From positions 124,001 to 188,000 of the forward strand of contig CAWIMQ010000006.1 of the NCBI GenBank assembly GCA_963837265.1: 64,000 nt of DNA. The letters are read 5' to 3'. Both the position numbers and the translations under genes were made by a program. The notes under the pieces were generated by a model, which was given only the letters and a program-made list of their open reading frames with translations, had not been told where the DNA came from and did no database searches. Of the stretch, positions 16,574-25,327 are shown piece by piece; positions within the stretch are counted from its first letter, which is position 1; each line of letters begins with the position of its first letter. The stretch is from DATBLE01 sp963837265. Lineage in GTDB: Bacteria > Actinomycetota > Thermoleophilia > Gaiellales > Gaiellaceae.

Positions 16574-19500
16574 GCACGCCGAGCGAGAGCTCAATCGGGC
16601 TCGTGACCGCCGGGCAGCCGCTCGGGCCTTCGCTTGTGACAGCCGTCTGCGCGCTCCTTGCGCGGTATACCGACAGGTCGGAGCTCGTCGTCGGCTACGC
16701 GGCCGACGAGGGCACCGAGCCGGTTGCGGTCGCGCTCACGCTCGCGGGCGACCACACCTTCAAGGAGCTGCTGTCCGGGGTCGAGCGCGCGCTGAGCGTC
16801 GCCGACCGGCACGAGCAGCTCTCCTCGCTCGACGCGGTCGTTGCGCTCGGTCAGAATCCGCCCGGCGACTCGTCTCACCCGCCGTGGCTGGTCGCAGTCG
16901 GGGACGGCGACAACCTGCGTCTCGCCCTCCACCGCAACGGCGCGGACGGGCTCGCCGCGATCTCCGACGAGCTGTTCGTCGGGCATCTGCGTACACTCCT
17001 CGCTGCTGCCGCGACTCGGCCAGACGCATCAGTTCGAAGCCTGCCGATGCTGACCGAGCCGGAGTTGCAACGGCTGCTGGTCGAGTGGAACGAGACGGCG
17101 GTGCCGTTTCCGGAGCGCTGCATGCACGAGCTGTTCGAGGAGCAGGCGCGGCGTACTCCCGATGCCGTAGCGGTCGAGTTCCGCGATCGGCAGTTGACGT
17201 ATGGGGAGCTCGACGCGCGGGCGAATCAGCTGGCGCGTCACCTCGCGTCGCTCGGGGTCGGGCCCGAGGTCCTGGTCGGGATCTGCGTTGAGCGCTCGGC
17301 CGAGATGCTCGTGGGACTGCTGGGGATCCTGAAGGCGGGGGGCGCGTACGTGCCGATCGACCCGGCGTATCCGGCGGATCGCCAGGCGTACATGCTCGAG
17401 AGCTCGGAGGCGCCCGTGGTCGTCACCGAGGAGCGGTTGCGCCCCGGGCTGCCCGTCGGCGACGCGAAGGTGGTGTGCCTCGACGGCGATTGGCCTGCGA
17501 TCGCGGCGCTCTCGACGGATCCCTGCGGCGTCGACGCGAATCCGGAGCAACTCGCGTATGTCATCTACACGTCGGGCTCGACGGGACTGCCGAAGGGCGT
17601 GCAGATTCCCCATCGCGCGCTCGTGAACTTCTTGACGACGATGCGCGAACGTCCCGGCTTGACGGCGGGAGACGTCCTCGTTGCCGTGACCACGCTGTCG
17701 TTCGACATTGCGGGCCTCGAGCTCTACCTGCCGCTGGTCACGGGCGCCCGGGTGGTGGTCGCTCCGGCCGAGACGACCTCGGACCCGCGGGCGCTGATCG
17801 CGCTCCTCGAGACGAGCGGGGCGACGGTCATGCAGGCGACGCCGACGACGTGGCGGATGCTGGTCGACGCCGGGTGGACCGGCGGCGCGGGGTTGAAGGG
17901 GCTGTGCGGAGGCGAGGGCCTCCCGGCGTCGCTCGCAGATGCGCTGGTGGGCCTCGAGCTGGAGCTGTGGAACATGTACGGGCCGACCGAGACGACGATC
18001 TGGTCGACGTGCTCGCGCGTGGCGACACAGGGCGAGCAGGTCACGATCGGGCGTCCGATCGCGAACACAAAGCTCTACGTCCTCGATCCGGCGATGAACC
18101 CGGTCCCCGTCGGCGTCGCCGGGGAGCTGTGGATCGGCGGGGACGGGCTGGCGCGCGGCTACCGCGGCCGTCCCGACCTGACGGACGAGCGCTTCGTCGC
18201 CGACCCGTTCGACGGCACGCCGGGGGCGCGCCTCTACAAGACCGGCGATCTGGTGCGGTACCGAGCCGACGGCAACGTCGAGTACATCGGGCGCATCGAC
18301 CATCAGGTCAAGGTGCGCGGATTCCGGATCGAGCTGGGCGAGATCGAGACCGTCCTGAGCCGCCATCCTGCGGTCGGAGGCGCTGTCGTCGTGGCGCGCG
18401 GCAATGACGCAAGCGCGGAGCTCGCAGCGTACGTGATCCTCCGCGGCATTCCGGTCGCGGCGCTGGGTCTCCGGCAGTTCCTGGCCCAGAAGCTGCCCAC
18501 CTACATGGTGCCCTCCACCGTGACGGCGCTCGAGGCGTTTCCGTTGACGCCCAACGGCAAGATCGATCGCAAGGCGCTTCCGGAGCCGACGCGGGAGCGG
18601 TCGGAGGAGCGCGAGCTGGTCGCGCCTCGAACTCCGCTCGAGCAGCGCCTGGCAAGCACCTGGGAGCGCGAGCTCGGCATCAGCCCGATCGGGGTGACGG
18701 ACAACTTCTTCGACCTTGGCGTGACGTCGATTGTCGCGGCGTCGCTGTTCGCCGCAATCGAGCACGAGCTGGGTGACAGCCTGCCGCTCGGCGCGATCTT
18801 CCGCGCACCGACGATCGAGGCGCTTGCCGGCCTGCTCGAAGCGGGTGAGACGACGTCTCGGTGGACCTCGCTGGTGCCGATCCAGCCAGCCGGCTCTCGG
18901 CCGCCGATCTTCTGTGTCCACGGCGGGGGCGGGACGGTCCTCCACCTCGAGCCGCTCGCGCGCCGTCTCGGCCAGGACCAGCCGTTCTACGGTCTGCAAT
19001 CGAAGGGTCTCTACGGAGGCGTTGCGTCGCTGACCACGGTGGAGGAGATGGCCTCGCACTACCTGTCGGAGATGCGGCAGGTGCATCCCGACGGGCCGTG
19101 GCGCCTGGCCGGCTATTGCTTCGGCACGATCGTCGCGTTCGAGCTGGCCCAGCGGCTCGTCGCCGAGGGCGAGAAGGTCGAGCTGGTCACCATGTTCAAC
19201 GGTCCGAGTCCGATCTGGATCAAGAAATGGGGCTGGTACGGGAACCAGCCTTCGAGACGCGTCAACCGCCCGACGCCAGTTCGCCTGTCGACCGGGGAAC
19301 GTCTCGGGCGCCGGGTAAGCGACTTCTCCACGCGGCTGAGGCGCGCGCTGCGAGAGCCTCGTCGGTTCCGCACGGCGCTGGTTTGGCACTGGCAAGTCTT
19401 TGGCGGCGTGCGCCGCGCGCGGCTCGCGCTCGCGCTCGGACGGCCGCTGCCGGAGCACCTCCGCGAGCAGTACTTCCTGCACCTGCACGCAAAGGCCGAG

Positions 19501-19743
19501 CGCATGTACGAGCCAGAGCCATACACCGGAGATCTCGTGGTCTTTTACGGCGAGGGCCTCTACGAAGATCCGGAGCTCGGCTGGGGGGGGCTCGCCCAGG
19601 GCGGCATCCGGGCACATGCCGTCCCCGGCCAGCACGACAACAACCGTCAAGCGATGATGGAGCCGTATGTCGAATTCGTCAGCGAGCGGCTGGAGGAATA
19701 TCTGGGCCGCCTCGACCCTGCTGAGCGAGACGTGGCGCGCTAG
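16570..19743 (+). CDS. NRPS module with remnant condensation domain: (C)-A-PCP-TE
   Basis: 1057 residues. The first 155 residues (VTAVCALLARYTDRSELVVG, FKELLSGVERAL) resemble only the second half of a condensation domain; the HHxxxDG half is missing. The adenylation domain (about 170-670) has A3 (YTSGSTGLPKGVQI), A5 (NMYGPTETTIW), A7 (YKTGDLVRY) and A10 (NGKIDRKAL). Its pocket residues read by eye as D-I-L-Q-L-G-M-I-W, similar to a glycine-type code as I recall it. The carrier site is LGVTSI (Ser720) rather than LGGHS. The terminal thioesterase (about 770-1050) has GYCFGT with Cys850 at the nucleophile position and a late histidine in PGQHDN. ATG 16570 overlaps the upstream stop. The C-terminal end is convergent with the sulfotransferase gene, the stop codons sharing bases 19741-19742. 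Confidence 0.92.
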   Translation: MSTPSESSIGLVTAGQPLGPSLVTAVCALLARYTDRSELVVGYAADEGTEPVAVALTLAGDHTFKELLSGVERALSVADRHEQLSSLDAVVALGQNPPGDSSHPPWLVAVGDGDNLRLALHRNGADGLAAISDELFVGHLRTLLAAAATRPDASVRSLPMLTEPELQRLLVEWNETAVPFPERCMHELFEEQARRTPDAVAVEFRDRQLTYGELDARANQLARHLASLGVGPEVLVGICVERSAEMLVGLLGILKAGGAYVPIDPAYPADRQAYMLESSEAPVVVTEERLRPGLPVGDAKVVCLDGDWPAIAALSTDPCGVDANPEQLAYVIYTSGSTGLPKGVQIPHRALVNFLTTMRERPGLTAGDVLVAVTTLSFDIAGLELYLPLVTGARVVVAPAETTSDPRALIALLETSGATVMQATPTTWRMLVDAGWTGGAGLKGLCGGEGLPASLADALVGLELELWNMYGPTETTIWSTCSRVATQGEQVTIGRPIANTKLYVLDPAMNPVPVGVAGELWIGGDGLARGYRGRPDLTDERFVADPFDGTPGARLYKTGDLVRYRADGNVEYIGRIDHQVKVRGFRIELGEIETVLSRHPAVGGAVVVARGNDASAELAAYVILRGIPVAALGLRQFLAQKLPTYMVPSTVTALEAFPLTPNGKIDRKALPEPTRERSEERELVAPRTPLEQRLASTWERELGISPIGVTDNFFDLGVTSIVAASLFAAIEHELGDSLPLGAIFRAPTIEALAGLLEAGETTSRWTSLVPIQPAGSRPPIFCVHGGGGTVLHLEPLARRLGQDQPFYGLQSKGLYGGVASLTTVEEMASHYLSEMRQVHPDGPWRLAGYCFGTIVAFELAQRLVAEGEKVELVTMFNGPSPIWIKKWGWYGNQPSRRVNRPTPVRLSTGERLGRRVSDFSTRLRRALREPRRFRTALVWHWQVFGGVRRARLALALGRPLPEHLREQYFLHLHAKAERMYEPEPYTGDLVVFYGEGLYEDPELGWGGLAQGGIRAHAVPGQHDNNRQAMMEPYVEFVSERLEEYLGRLDPAERDVAR

Positions 19744-20501
19744 TCTAGGAAGCGCGCAAAGCGCGTGCCGCTCAATGTACCCTCTATTTCTCGGTAGTTC
19801 TCAACGATCTGTGGCTTCTTCAATGTGTTTAGCTTTCTGAGTTTGGATGTCAATTCGTAACTGGAGTCACGCACCGCCAGGAATCGTAGGATTTTGTCGA
19901 ACTCCCGCGAATCGGCGGCGAGATCTTCGTAGGAGACCTCGATCGTCGGGATACGAGTCGCCGCCAGTACGCGGCGCACGATGCGGACCTGCCTGTCGAG
20001 AACGGCGAGCCGCTTGACGACGGCTCCGGGATCGAGCGACACCGTCACTGGATCGAGATCCACGCTCGGTGAGTGATAGCGTCCTCGGGCGCGCGCCGTC
20101 TCGTCCGAGACGATGACGTCGAGCAGGTTGGCGCGGACGAGGTGGACGACGCTCACTCGGCGCAGACGAAGGTATGCGAGGACCGCCGGATTCTCTCTTG
20201 CCTGCGAATACATCAGCTTGAAGCCGACGGCCTCGAGATCCGACTTCGGAGAATAGAGCTCGTCCAGATACGAGAACAGATGCGCACGAGCGAGAGGGTT
20301 CCGGCGTACAGCGCGCCGGCGAGCATACGCAGCGAAGAACAGGATGTCGGAACGTAGTGACTCGGGGTATCTTTGTCCGCGACGGTCGAGGAGCTCGGTG
20401 TACGTGCCAACAGCGGGATGACTGCCGAGCATCTCTGCGACCCATGACGAGCCGGTTCTCTGAGTCGCCAAGATGACGAATGGTTTCGGCCGGCGCGTCA
20501 T
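19740..20501 (-). CDS. Stf0-like sulfotransferase
   Basis: A 253-residue PAPS-dependent sulfotransferase candidate. The 5'-phosphosulfate loop VILATQRTGSSWVAEML starts at residue 9 and matches the Stf0/LPS sulfotransferase subgroup. The 3'-phosphate-binding block is VVHLVRANLLDVIVS, followed by a basic EVSYEDLAADS strand-helix element. Length fits the subgroup. In mycobacteria such enzymes sulfate trehalose or glycolipid sugars. Here the gene sits between two NRPS gene pairs and opposite to them. It is the second sulfotransferase of the locus, from a different subgroup than the one at 9.5-10.6 kb. ATG 20501 is taken as start; no strong ribosome-binding site is visible. Confidence 0.82.
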   Translation of the reverse strand: MTRRPKPFVILATQRTGSSWVAEMLGSHPAVGTYTELLDRRGQRYPESLRSDILFFAAYARRRAVRRNPLARAHLFSYLDELYSPKSDLEAVGFKLMYSQARENPAVLAYLRLRRVSVVHLVRANLLDVIVSDETARARGRYHSPSVDLDPVTVSLDPGAVVKRLAVLDRQVRIVRRVLAATRIPTIEVSYEDLAADSREFDKILRFLAVRDSSYELTSKLRKLNTLKKPQIVENYREIEGTLSGTRFARFLD

Positions 20502-20526
20502 TCCGAAAGCCGTGCAGGTCCCGGAG

Positions 20527-21678
20527 TTAGCTCTTCGCGTTCTTCGGGGCGGGCTGGGCCGGGACGGTGAACGTTCGTACCACTGTCGCGCGGCGCCCGT
20601 AGGAGTCAGCCAGCGACACTGTGAGCGAGTAGCGGCCGCCCGGAGCCTTGACCGGAAGCTGAAGGACCAGAGGGTAATTCGGCGTTCGAGCCAGCGTGAG
20701 GGCTTTCGAGGCGACGAGGTGCCCCTGGCGGGTCAGCGTGACTCGAAGCGCGACCGCCGTCTCGGGCACGTTGAACACCGCACGCACCGAACGCTTGAGT
20801 CCGGAGCGGCGCACGGCCAGTGACGAAAGCCTTGCCGACGGAGCCGTCGTCGGGGTTCCGGGATGCGCGGCGAAGAACGCCCAGATCGCTTCGGCGGCGT
20901 TGTACTGACCTCGGGGCCACTGGTGCGTGCCCCCGGAGACGACGTTCAGGCCGACGCCGCTGGAGTCGTTGCAGGTGTTCCAGGCCGTCGCCGTGACCGG
21001 GCCGACCGCCGACGAGCTCGACTGGCTGGTACACGAGTTCATACCTCGCCAGCGCTCGGCGACCGCGTCAGCGGACAACAGCCTCGCGCTGCCGTTGATC
21101 GGGATCACGTCATTGGTTCCGATGATCGACAGCTCGGACACGGGGTGTGCGAGCGTGCAGGGATCGGTGAAGCGCATCGCCCCCGAGACCGGCGCGATCC
21201 CGGCGACCCGGCTGGAGAGCTGGCAGCCGACGAAGAACGACATCGTGGCGCCCGCCGAGAATCCGGTGACGAACACGCGGTTGGGGTCGATGTTCTGCTC
21301 CGACGTCAGCCGGCTGATCTCGGAGCTGACGTAGGCGAGGTTCGCCGGCATGTCGGTCAGCGTCCAGGCCGGCGATGTCGGCATGGGCGAGGATAGGTAG
21401 GCGACGACGAAGCCGTGCTCGTCGGCCACGGCGTCGAGGCCGGACACGTGCTCGAACACACTCGGCGACGTTCCGCTTCCGTGCAGACCGATGACCAGCG
21501 GGGCGGGGCCGGATCGAGCCGGCGGCGGCAGCGTCGCCCCGCGGTGGACTATGGTCGGGAACCTTGGACCTGTCGACACCGGTTGCCCGTCGTCGGTGAA
21601 TGCGAGACGGGCGTGGACGGCGCCCAACACGACCGTCCCCAGCGTAGCGCCGAGGGCGATGAGCACCCGTTTGTTCAT
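20527..21678 (-). CDS. Secreted PHB-depolymerase/esterase-like alpha/beta hydrolase
   Basis: 383 residues. An N-terminal hydrophobic segment (VLIALGATLGTVVLGAVHA) suggests export or membrane anchoring. The hydrolase domain (about 40-270) matches the LpqC/polyhydroxybutyrate depolymerase family: oxyanion region LVIGLHGSGTSPSVF, nucleophile elbow VTGFSAGATMS (Ser141), Asp190 in IIGTNDVIPI and His252 in GGTHQW. A proline-rich break is followed by a C-terminal Ig-like domain of about 100 residues (VRAVFNVPETAVALRVTLTR). The family hydrolyses polyester, feruloyl or acetyl esters on polysaccharides. In this setting an ester on the secreted glycan is a reasonable but unproven target. It is divergent from the second NRPS pair. 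Confidence 0.8.
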   Translation of the reverse strand: MNKRVLIALGATLGTVVLGAVHARLAFTDDGQPVSTGPRFPTIVHRGATLPPPARSGPAPLVIGLHGSGTSPSVFEHVSGLDAVADEHGFVVAYLSSPMPTSPAWTLTDMPANLAYVSSEISRLTSEQNIDPNRVFVTGFSAGATMSFFVGCQLSSRVAGIAPVSGAMRFTDPCTLAHPVSELSIIGTNDVIPINGSARLLSADAVAERWRGMNSCTSQSSSSAVGPVTATAWNTCNDSSGVGLNVVSGGTHQWPRGQYNAAEAIWAFFAAHPGTPTTAPSARLSSLAVRRSGLKRSVRAVFNVPETAVALRVTLTRQGHLVASKALTLARTPNYPLVLQLPVKAPGGRYSLTVSLADSYGRRATVVRTFTVPAQPAPKNAKS

Positions 21679-21934
21679 GCGATCAGCAATCCTGTGGTCA
21701 TGCGTCGTTCCAAGAGGTCACGCCGTGACGGAGACGGCTGCGGCAGATGATAACCGTGCCTGACCGACCGGTGAACGTCGTCGGGCCGATGCCGCAGTGA
21801 CGTGCGGCTCTCCGGCGTACCAACCGCTGCTCTTACGTGCCATAATTCGCCAGTACGAACGATTACTGGGGAGAGGATCTCATGCGGCGAACACGCTGCC
21901 CGTCGCGCCGTCCGCGCGTCGGGTGAGGGAAAAG
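21679..21934. promoter_or_regulatory. Divergent intergenic region before the second NRPS pair
   Basis: 256 bases lie between the hydrolase and the NRPS starts. CATAAT at 21841-21846 is a possible -10 box towards the NRPS genes; the sequence 17 bases further up (TACCAA) matches a -35 only weakly. The NRPS frame stays open upstream of its start without similarity to known domains. The ribosome-binding site GAGGGAAAAG lies immediately before ATG 21935 and decides that start. Confidence 0.3.
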
Positions 21935-24900
21935 ATGACCATCGAAGGAGATCGGCCCAGCTTCGACCAGCGGCTCGCGAAGCTGAGCGCAGCACAGCGC
22001 GCGCTGCTCGAGCGCCGCTTGCTCGAGCGTCGCATGGACGCGGCCCGCCGTAACGCGATTCCGCCGCGAGACGGTGACGGCCCGGCGCCGCTGTCCTACG
22101 CGCAGGAGCTCCTGTGGCTGCTGAGCCAGGTGTTCGACGAGGGCGTCGCCTACAACGCACCCGGTGCCTTCCAGCTCGAGGGGCCGCTCGATCTGGAGCT
22201 GCTGCGGCGCTCGCTCGAGGCACTGGTCGAGAGGCACTCGATCCTCCGCACCACCTACTCGGTGATCGGCGATACCCCGGTACAGATGATCGGCGAAGTG
22301 CGGCCGGTGGACATCAATCTCGTCGATCTGCGCAGCCTGTCCGCCGACGAGAGGCACGCCGAGTCGCAGCGGATCCTCAAGGAGGAGTCGCGCTTCCGCT
22401 TCGACCTCGTCAACGGGCCGGTGATGCGCCCGACGGTGATCCGCCTGGGCGACGACGAGCACATCCTGATGCTCAACATGCACCACGTCGCCACCGACGG
22501 CTACTCGCGCGGCGCCCTGTACCGGGATCTGACGGCTCTCTACGAGGCGTTCGGCAAGGACCTGCCGTCGCCGCTCGAGCCGCTACGCATCCAGTACGCG
22601 GACTACGCGGTCTGGCAGCGCCGCTGGCTGGACAGCGGAGTGGCCGATGCGCAACTCGAGTACTGGAAGCGCAAGCTGGCGCGCGCGCCGTCGCGCCTGG
22701 ACCTTCCGACCGACTTTCCGCGCCCTCCCGTCCGCTCGTGGGTCGGCGACAACATGAGCATGATGATCGACCTTGCCACCCGCGAGGCGTTGCGAGCTGC
22801 CGCGCGCGGCGGCGACGCGACGCTCTTCATCTCCCTGCTCGCGACGTTCGGCGTGCTGCTCTCCCGGTACTCCGGACAGGACGACATCGTCATCGGGACG
22901 CCGTTCGCGGGGCGCAACCGTGTCGAGGTCGAGTCGATGGTCGGCTACTTCATCAACCCGCTTGCGCTCCGGCTCGATCTGTCGGGCGATCCCACCTTCG
23001 GGGAGCTCGTGGCGCGGACGAGGGAAACGACGCTCGAGGCCTTTGCTCACGCCGACGTGCCTTACGAGAACGTCGTCAGGGAGGTCAACCCCGAGCGCGA
23101 CCTGAGCCAGACACCGGTCTTCCAGGCGATGGTCGTCTTCCACAATCCGGCCTGGCAGACGGAGCGGCCGAAGTTCGAGCCGGAGGGCATCCGCTGCGCC
23201 GAGATCTCTCACCAGAAAGGGTGGTCGAAGTTCGATCTCCTGCTCGGCATGAGCGAGCGAACCACCGGTCTGAACACCACGTGGGAGTACAGCACCGAGC
23301 TGTTCAGGCCGGCCACGGTGGAGCGGATGACCGAGCACTTCCGCGCCCTGGCGGAGAGCGCGGGGAGCAGTCCCGACCGTCGTCTGTCGCGGTTGTCGAT
23401 GCTCTCCGAGACCGAGCGCGCAAAGGTGCTTGTCTCGTGGAACGCGCACCGCGAGCCGCTGCCGCAGCGGGAGTGCATCAAGGAGCTGTTCGAGGAGCAG
23501 GTGATGCGGACGCCGGCGGCGCCGGCAGTCTCGTTCGAGGGCGACCAGCTCTCCTTCGACGAGCTGAACAGGCGCGCCAACCGGATCGCCTGGCTGTTGC
23601 GCGAGCGGGGGGTCGGCCCCGGCACGTTCGTCGGGATCCTGATGGAGAAGTCGCTCGATCTGGTACCGGCGGTGCTGGGTGTGGTCAAGGCCGGCGGGGC
23701 CTACATCCCGCTCGACCCGCTGTACCCGGCCGACCGGATCGAGTTCATGGTCGCCGATGCCCAGCCGCAGCTGCTGCTGACCCAGGTCAAGCAGCTCGGC
23801 GGCCCACTCGACCACGCTTCGCCCCTGGTGGCCGTCGACGCTCCCGGCGCGCTGGACGGATTTCCCGAGGACGATCCGCCCACGGTCGCGGGCGGCGACG
23901 ACCTCGCGTACGTGATCTACACGAGCGGCTCGACGGGCCAGCCGAAGGGAGCGATGATCGCGAACCGCAGCCTTGCCAGCGCGCACTTCGCCTACGAGCG
24001 CGCGTACCGCCTGCGGGAGCTGACTGCGCACGCGCAGATGGCGAGCTTCTCGTTCGACGTGTTCACGGGCGACCTGATCCGCTCGCTCCTCGTCGGGGCC
24101 AAGCTGGTGCTGTGCCCGATCGAGACGGTCGTCGACCCGGCCGCGCTCTACGAGCTCATGCTCCGAGAGGGGATCGACGCAGGCGAGTTCGTGCCCGCGA
24201 CCGCCTCGCTGCTGTTCGAGTACGCCGAGCGCGAGGGCAAGACGCTCGAGCACATGCGGCTCGTTGTCGTGTCCAGCGAAGCGTGGCGAACCGAGAAGTA
24301 CGCCTTCTTCAAGGGGCTGTGCGGGCCGCAGACGCGCCTGATCAACGCCTACGGGCTGACCGAGGCCACGATCGACAGCACCTGGCTCGAGCCCACCGAG
24401 GAGACCGCGCTCGTACCGGGCCGCTTCGTCCCGATCGGCGGACCGCTCGACAACACGCGGGTGTACGTCCTCGACTCGGCGCTGGAGCCGCAGCCGATCG
24501 GCATCCCCGGCGAGCTGTGCGTGGGCGGCGTCGCGGTCGCGCGGGGTTACCTGAACCGGCCGGAGCTGACCGCGGAGCGGTTCGTGCCGGATCCGTTCAG
24601 CACCGAACCGGGCGCCCTGTTGTACCGGACCGGCGACCTGGCGCGGTGGCTGCCCGACGGGACGATCGACTTCCTCGGACGGACCGATCGGCAGATCAAG
24701 ATCCGGGGATTCCGGATCGAGCCGGGCGAGATCGAGGCGGTGCTCGAGCGGCACGCGGAGATCCGGGCGGCGGCCGTCGTCGACCGCAGCGACGCCTCGG
24801 GCGAGACCCGGCTGGTGGCCTACATCGACGCCGATCACGCCGGTCCAGAGTCGAGCGAGCTCCGGGAGCTCCTCTCCGAGCACGTCCCGCACTACATGGT

Positions 24901-25309
24901 CCCGAGCGTGTTCGTGCGGGTCGGCGAGCTGCCGTTGACGCCAAACGGCAAGGTCGATCTCGACGCGCTTCCGGAGCCCGAGTGGGAAGCCGCCGCCGCA
25001 GCCGAGGAGTTCGTCGGGCCGCGCACCGAGACCGAGCGCCGGATCGCCGAGGTGTGGAGCGGCGTGCTGTCGGTCGACGGGGTCGGAATCCACGACAACT
25101 TCTTCGCCCTCGGCGGTCACTCGCTGCTCGCGATGCAGGTGATCTCGCGCCTGCGCGACGAGCTCGGTGTGACCTTGACCCTGCGCGCGATCTTCGACGC
25201 GCCGACCGTGCTGGAGCTCGCCGCCGAGGTCGACCAGGCCCAGCCTGTGCCTGCCGTGAACGAACCTCCGGCGCTCGTGCGGGTGCAGCGCGTGGGACTG
25301 CGAACCTAG
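21935..25309 (+). CDS. NRPS module C-A-PCP
   Basis: 1124 residues. The N-terminal helix (RLAKLSAAQRALLERRLL) is the short linker seen before many LCL-type condensation domains. The condensation domain (about 45-480) has an intact HHVATDG motif (His183 to Gly189). The adenylation domain (about 500-990) has A3 (YTSGSTGQPKGAMI), an unusual A5 (NAYGLTEATID, Leu for Pro), A7 (YRTGDLARW) and A10 (NGKVDLDAL). The carrier site is LGGHSLLAM, Ser1063. Pocket residues by eye D-V-G-F-V-S-A-I-D match no code I can name. It is followed by another NRPS gene after 18 bases. The lack of any thioesterase here, and its presence in the next protein, place this module first in the second line. Confidence 0.92.
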   Translation: MTIEGDRPSFDQRLAKLSAAQRALLERRLLERRMDAARRNAIPPRDGDGPAPLSYAQELLWLLSQVFDEGVAYNAPGAFQLEGPLDLELLRRSLEALVERHSILRTTYSVIGDTPVQMIGEVRPVDINLVDLRSLSADERHAESQRILKEESRFRFDLVNGPVMRPTVIRLGDDEHILMLNMHHVATDGYSRGALYRDLTALYEAFGKDLPSPLEPLRIQYADYAVWQRRWLDSGVADAQLEYWKRKLARAPSRLDLPTDFPRPPVRSWVGDNMSMMIDLATREALRAAARGGDATLFISLLATFGVLLSRYSGQDDIVIGTPFAGRNRVEVESMVGYFINPLALRLDLSGDPTFGELVARTRETTLEAFAHADVPYENVVREVNPERDLSQTPVFQAMVVFHNPAWQTERPKFEPEGIRCAEISHQKGWSKFDLLLGMSERTTGLNTTWEYSTELFRPATVERMTEHFRALAESAGSSPDRRLSRLSMLSETERAKVLVSWNAHREPLPQRECIKELFEEQVMRTPAAPAVSFEGDQLSFDELNRRANRIAWLLRERGVGPGTFVGILMEKSLDLVPAVLGVVKAGGAYIPLDPLYPADRIEFMVADAQPQLLLTQVKQLGGPLDHASPLVAVDAPGALDGFPEDDPPTVAGGDDLAYVIYTSGSTGQPKGAMIANRSLASAHFAYERAYRLRELTAHAQMASFSFDVFTGDLIRSLLVGAKLVLCPIETVVDPAALYELMLREGIDAGEFVPATASLLFEYAEREGKTLEHMRLVVVSSEAWRTEKYAFFKGLCGPQTRLINAYGLTEATIDSTWLEPTEETALVPGRFVPIGGPLDNTRVYVLDSALEPQPIGIPGELCVGGVAVARGYLNRPELTAERFVPDPFSTEPGALLYRTGDLARWLPDGTIDFLGRTDRQIKIRGFRIEPGEIEAVLERHAEIRAAAVVDRSDASGETRLVAYIDADHAGPESSELRELLSEHVPHYMVPSVFVRVGELPLTPNGKVDLDALPEPEWEAAAAAEEFVGPRTETERRIAEVWSGVLSVDGVGIHDNFFALGGHSLLAMQVISRLRDELGVTLTLRAIFDAPTVLELAAEVDQAQPVPAVNEPPALVRVQRVGLRT

Positions 25310-25327
25310 CGCGGACGGGACTGGATC

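Noticed and set aside
17029..19650. An 873-codon open frame on the minus strand opposite the second NRPS gene
   Set aside because: Antisense to a complete adenylation-carrier-thioesterase protein; no similarity of its own. The same holds for 22583-25564 and 25643-27964.
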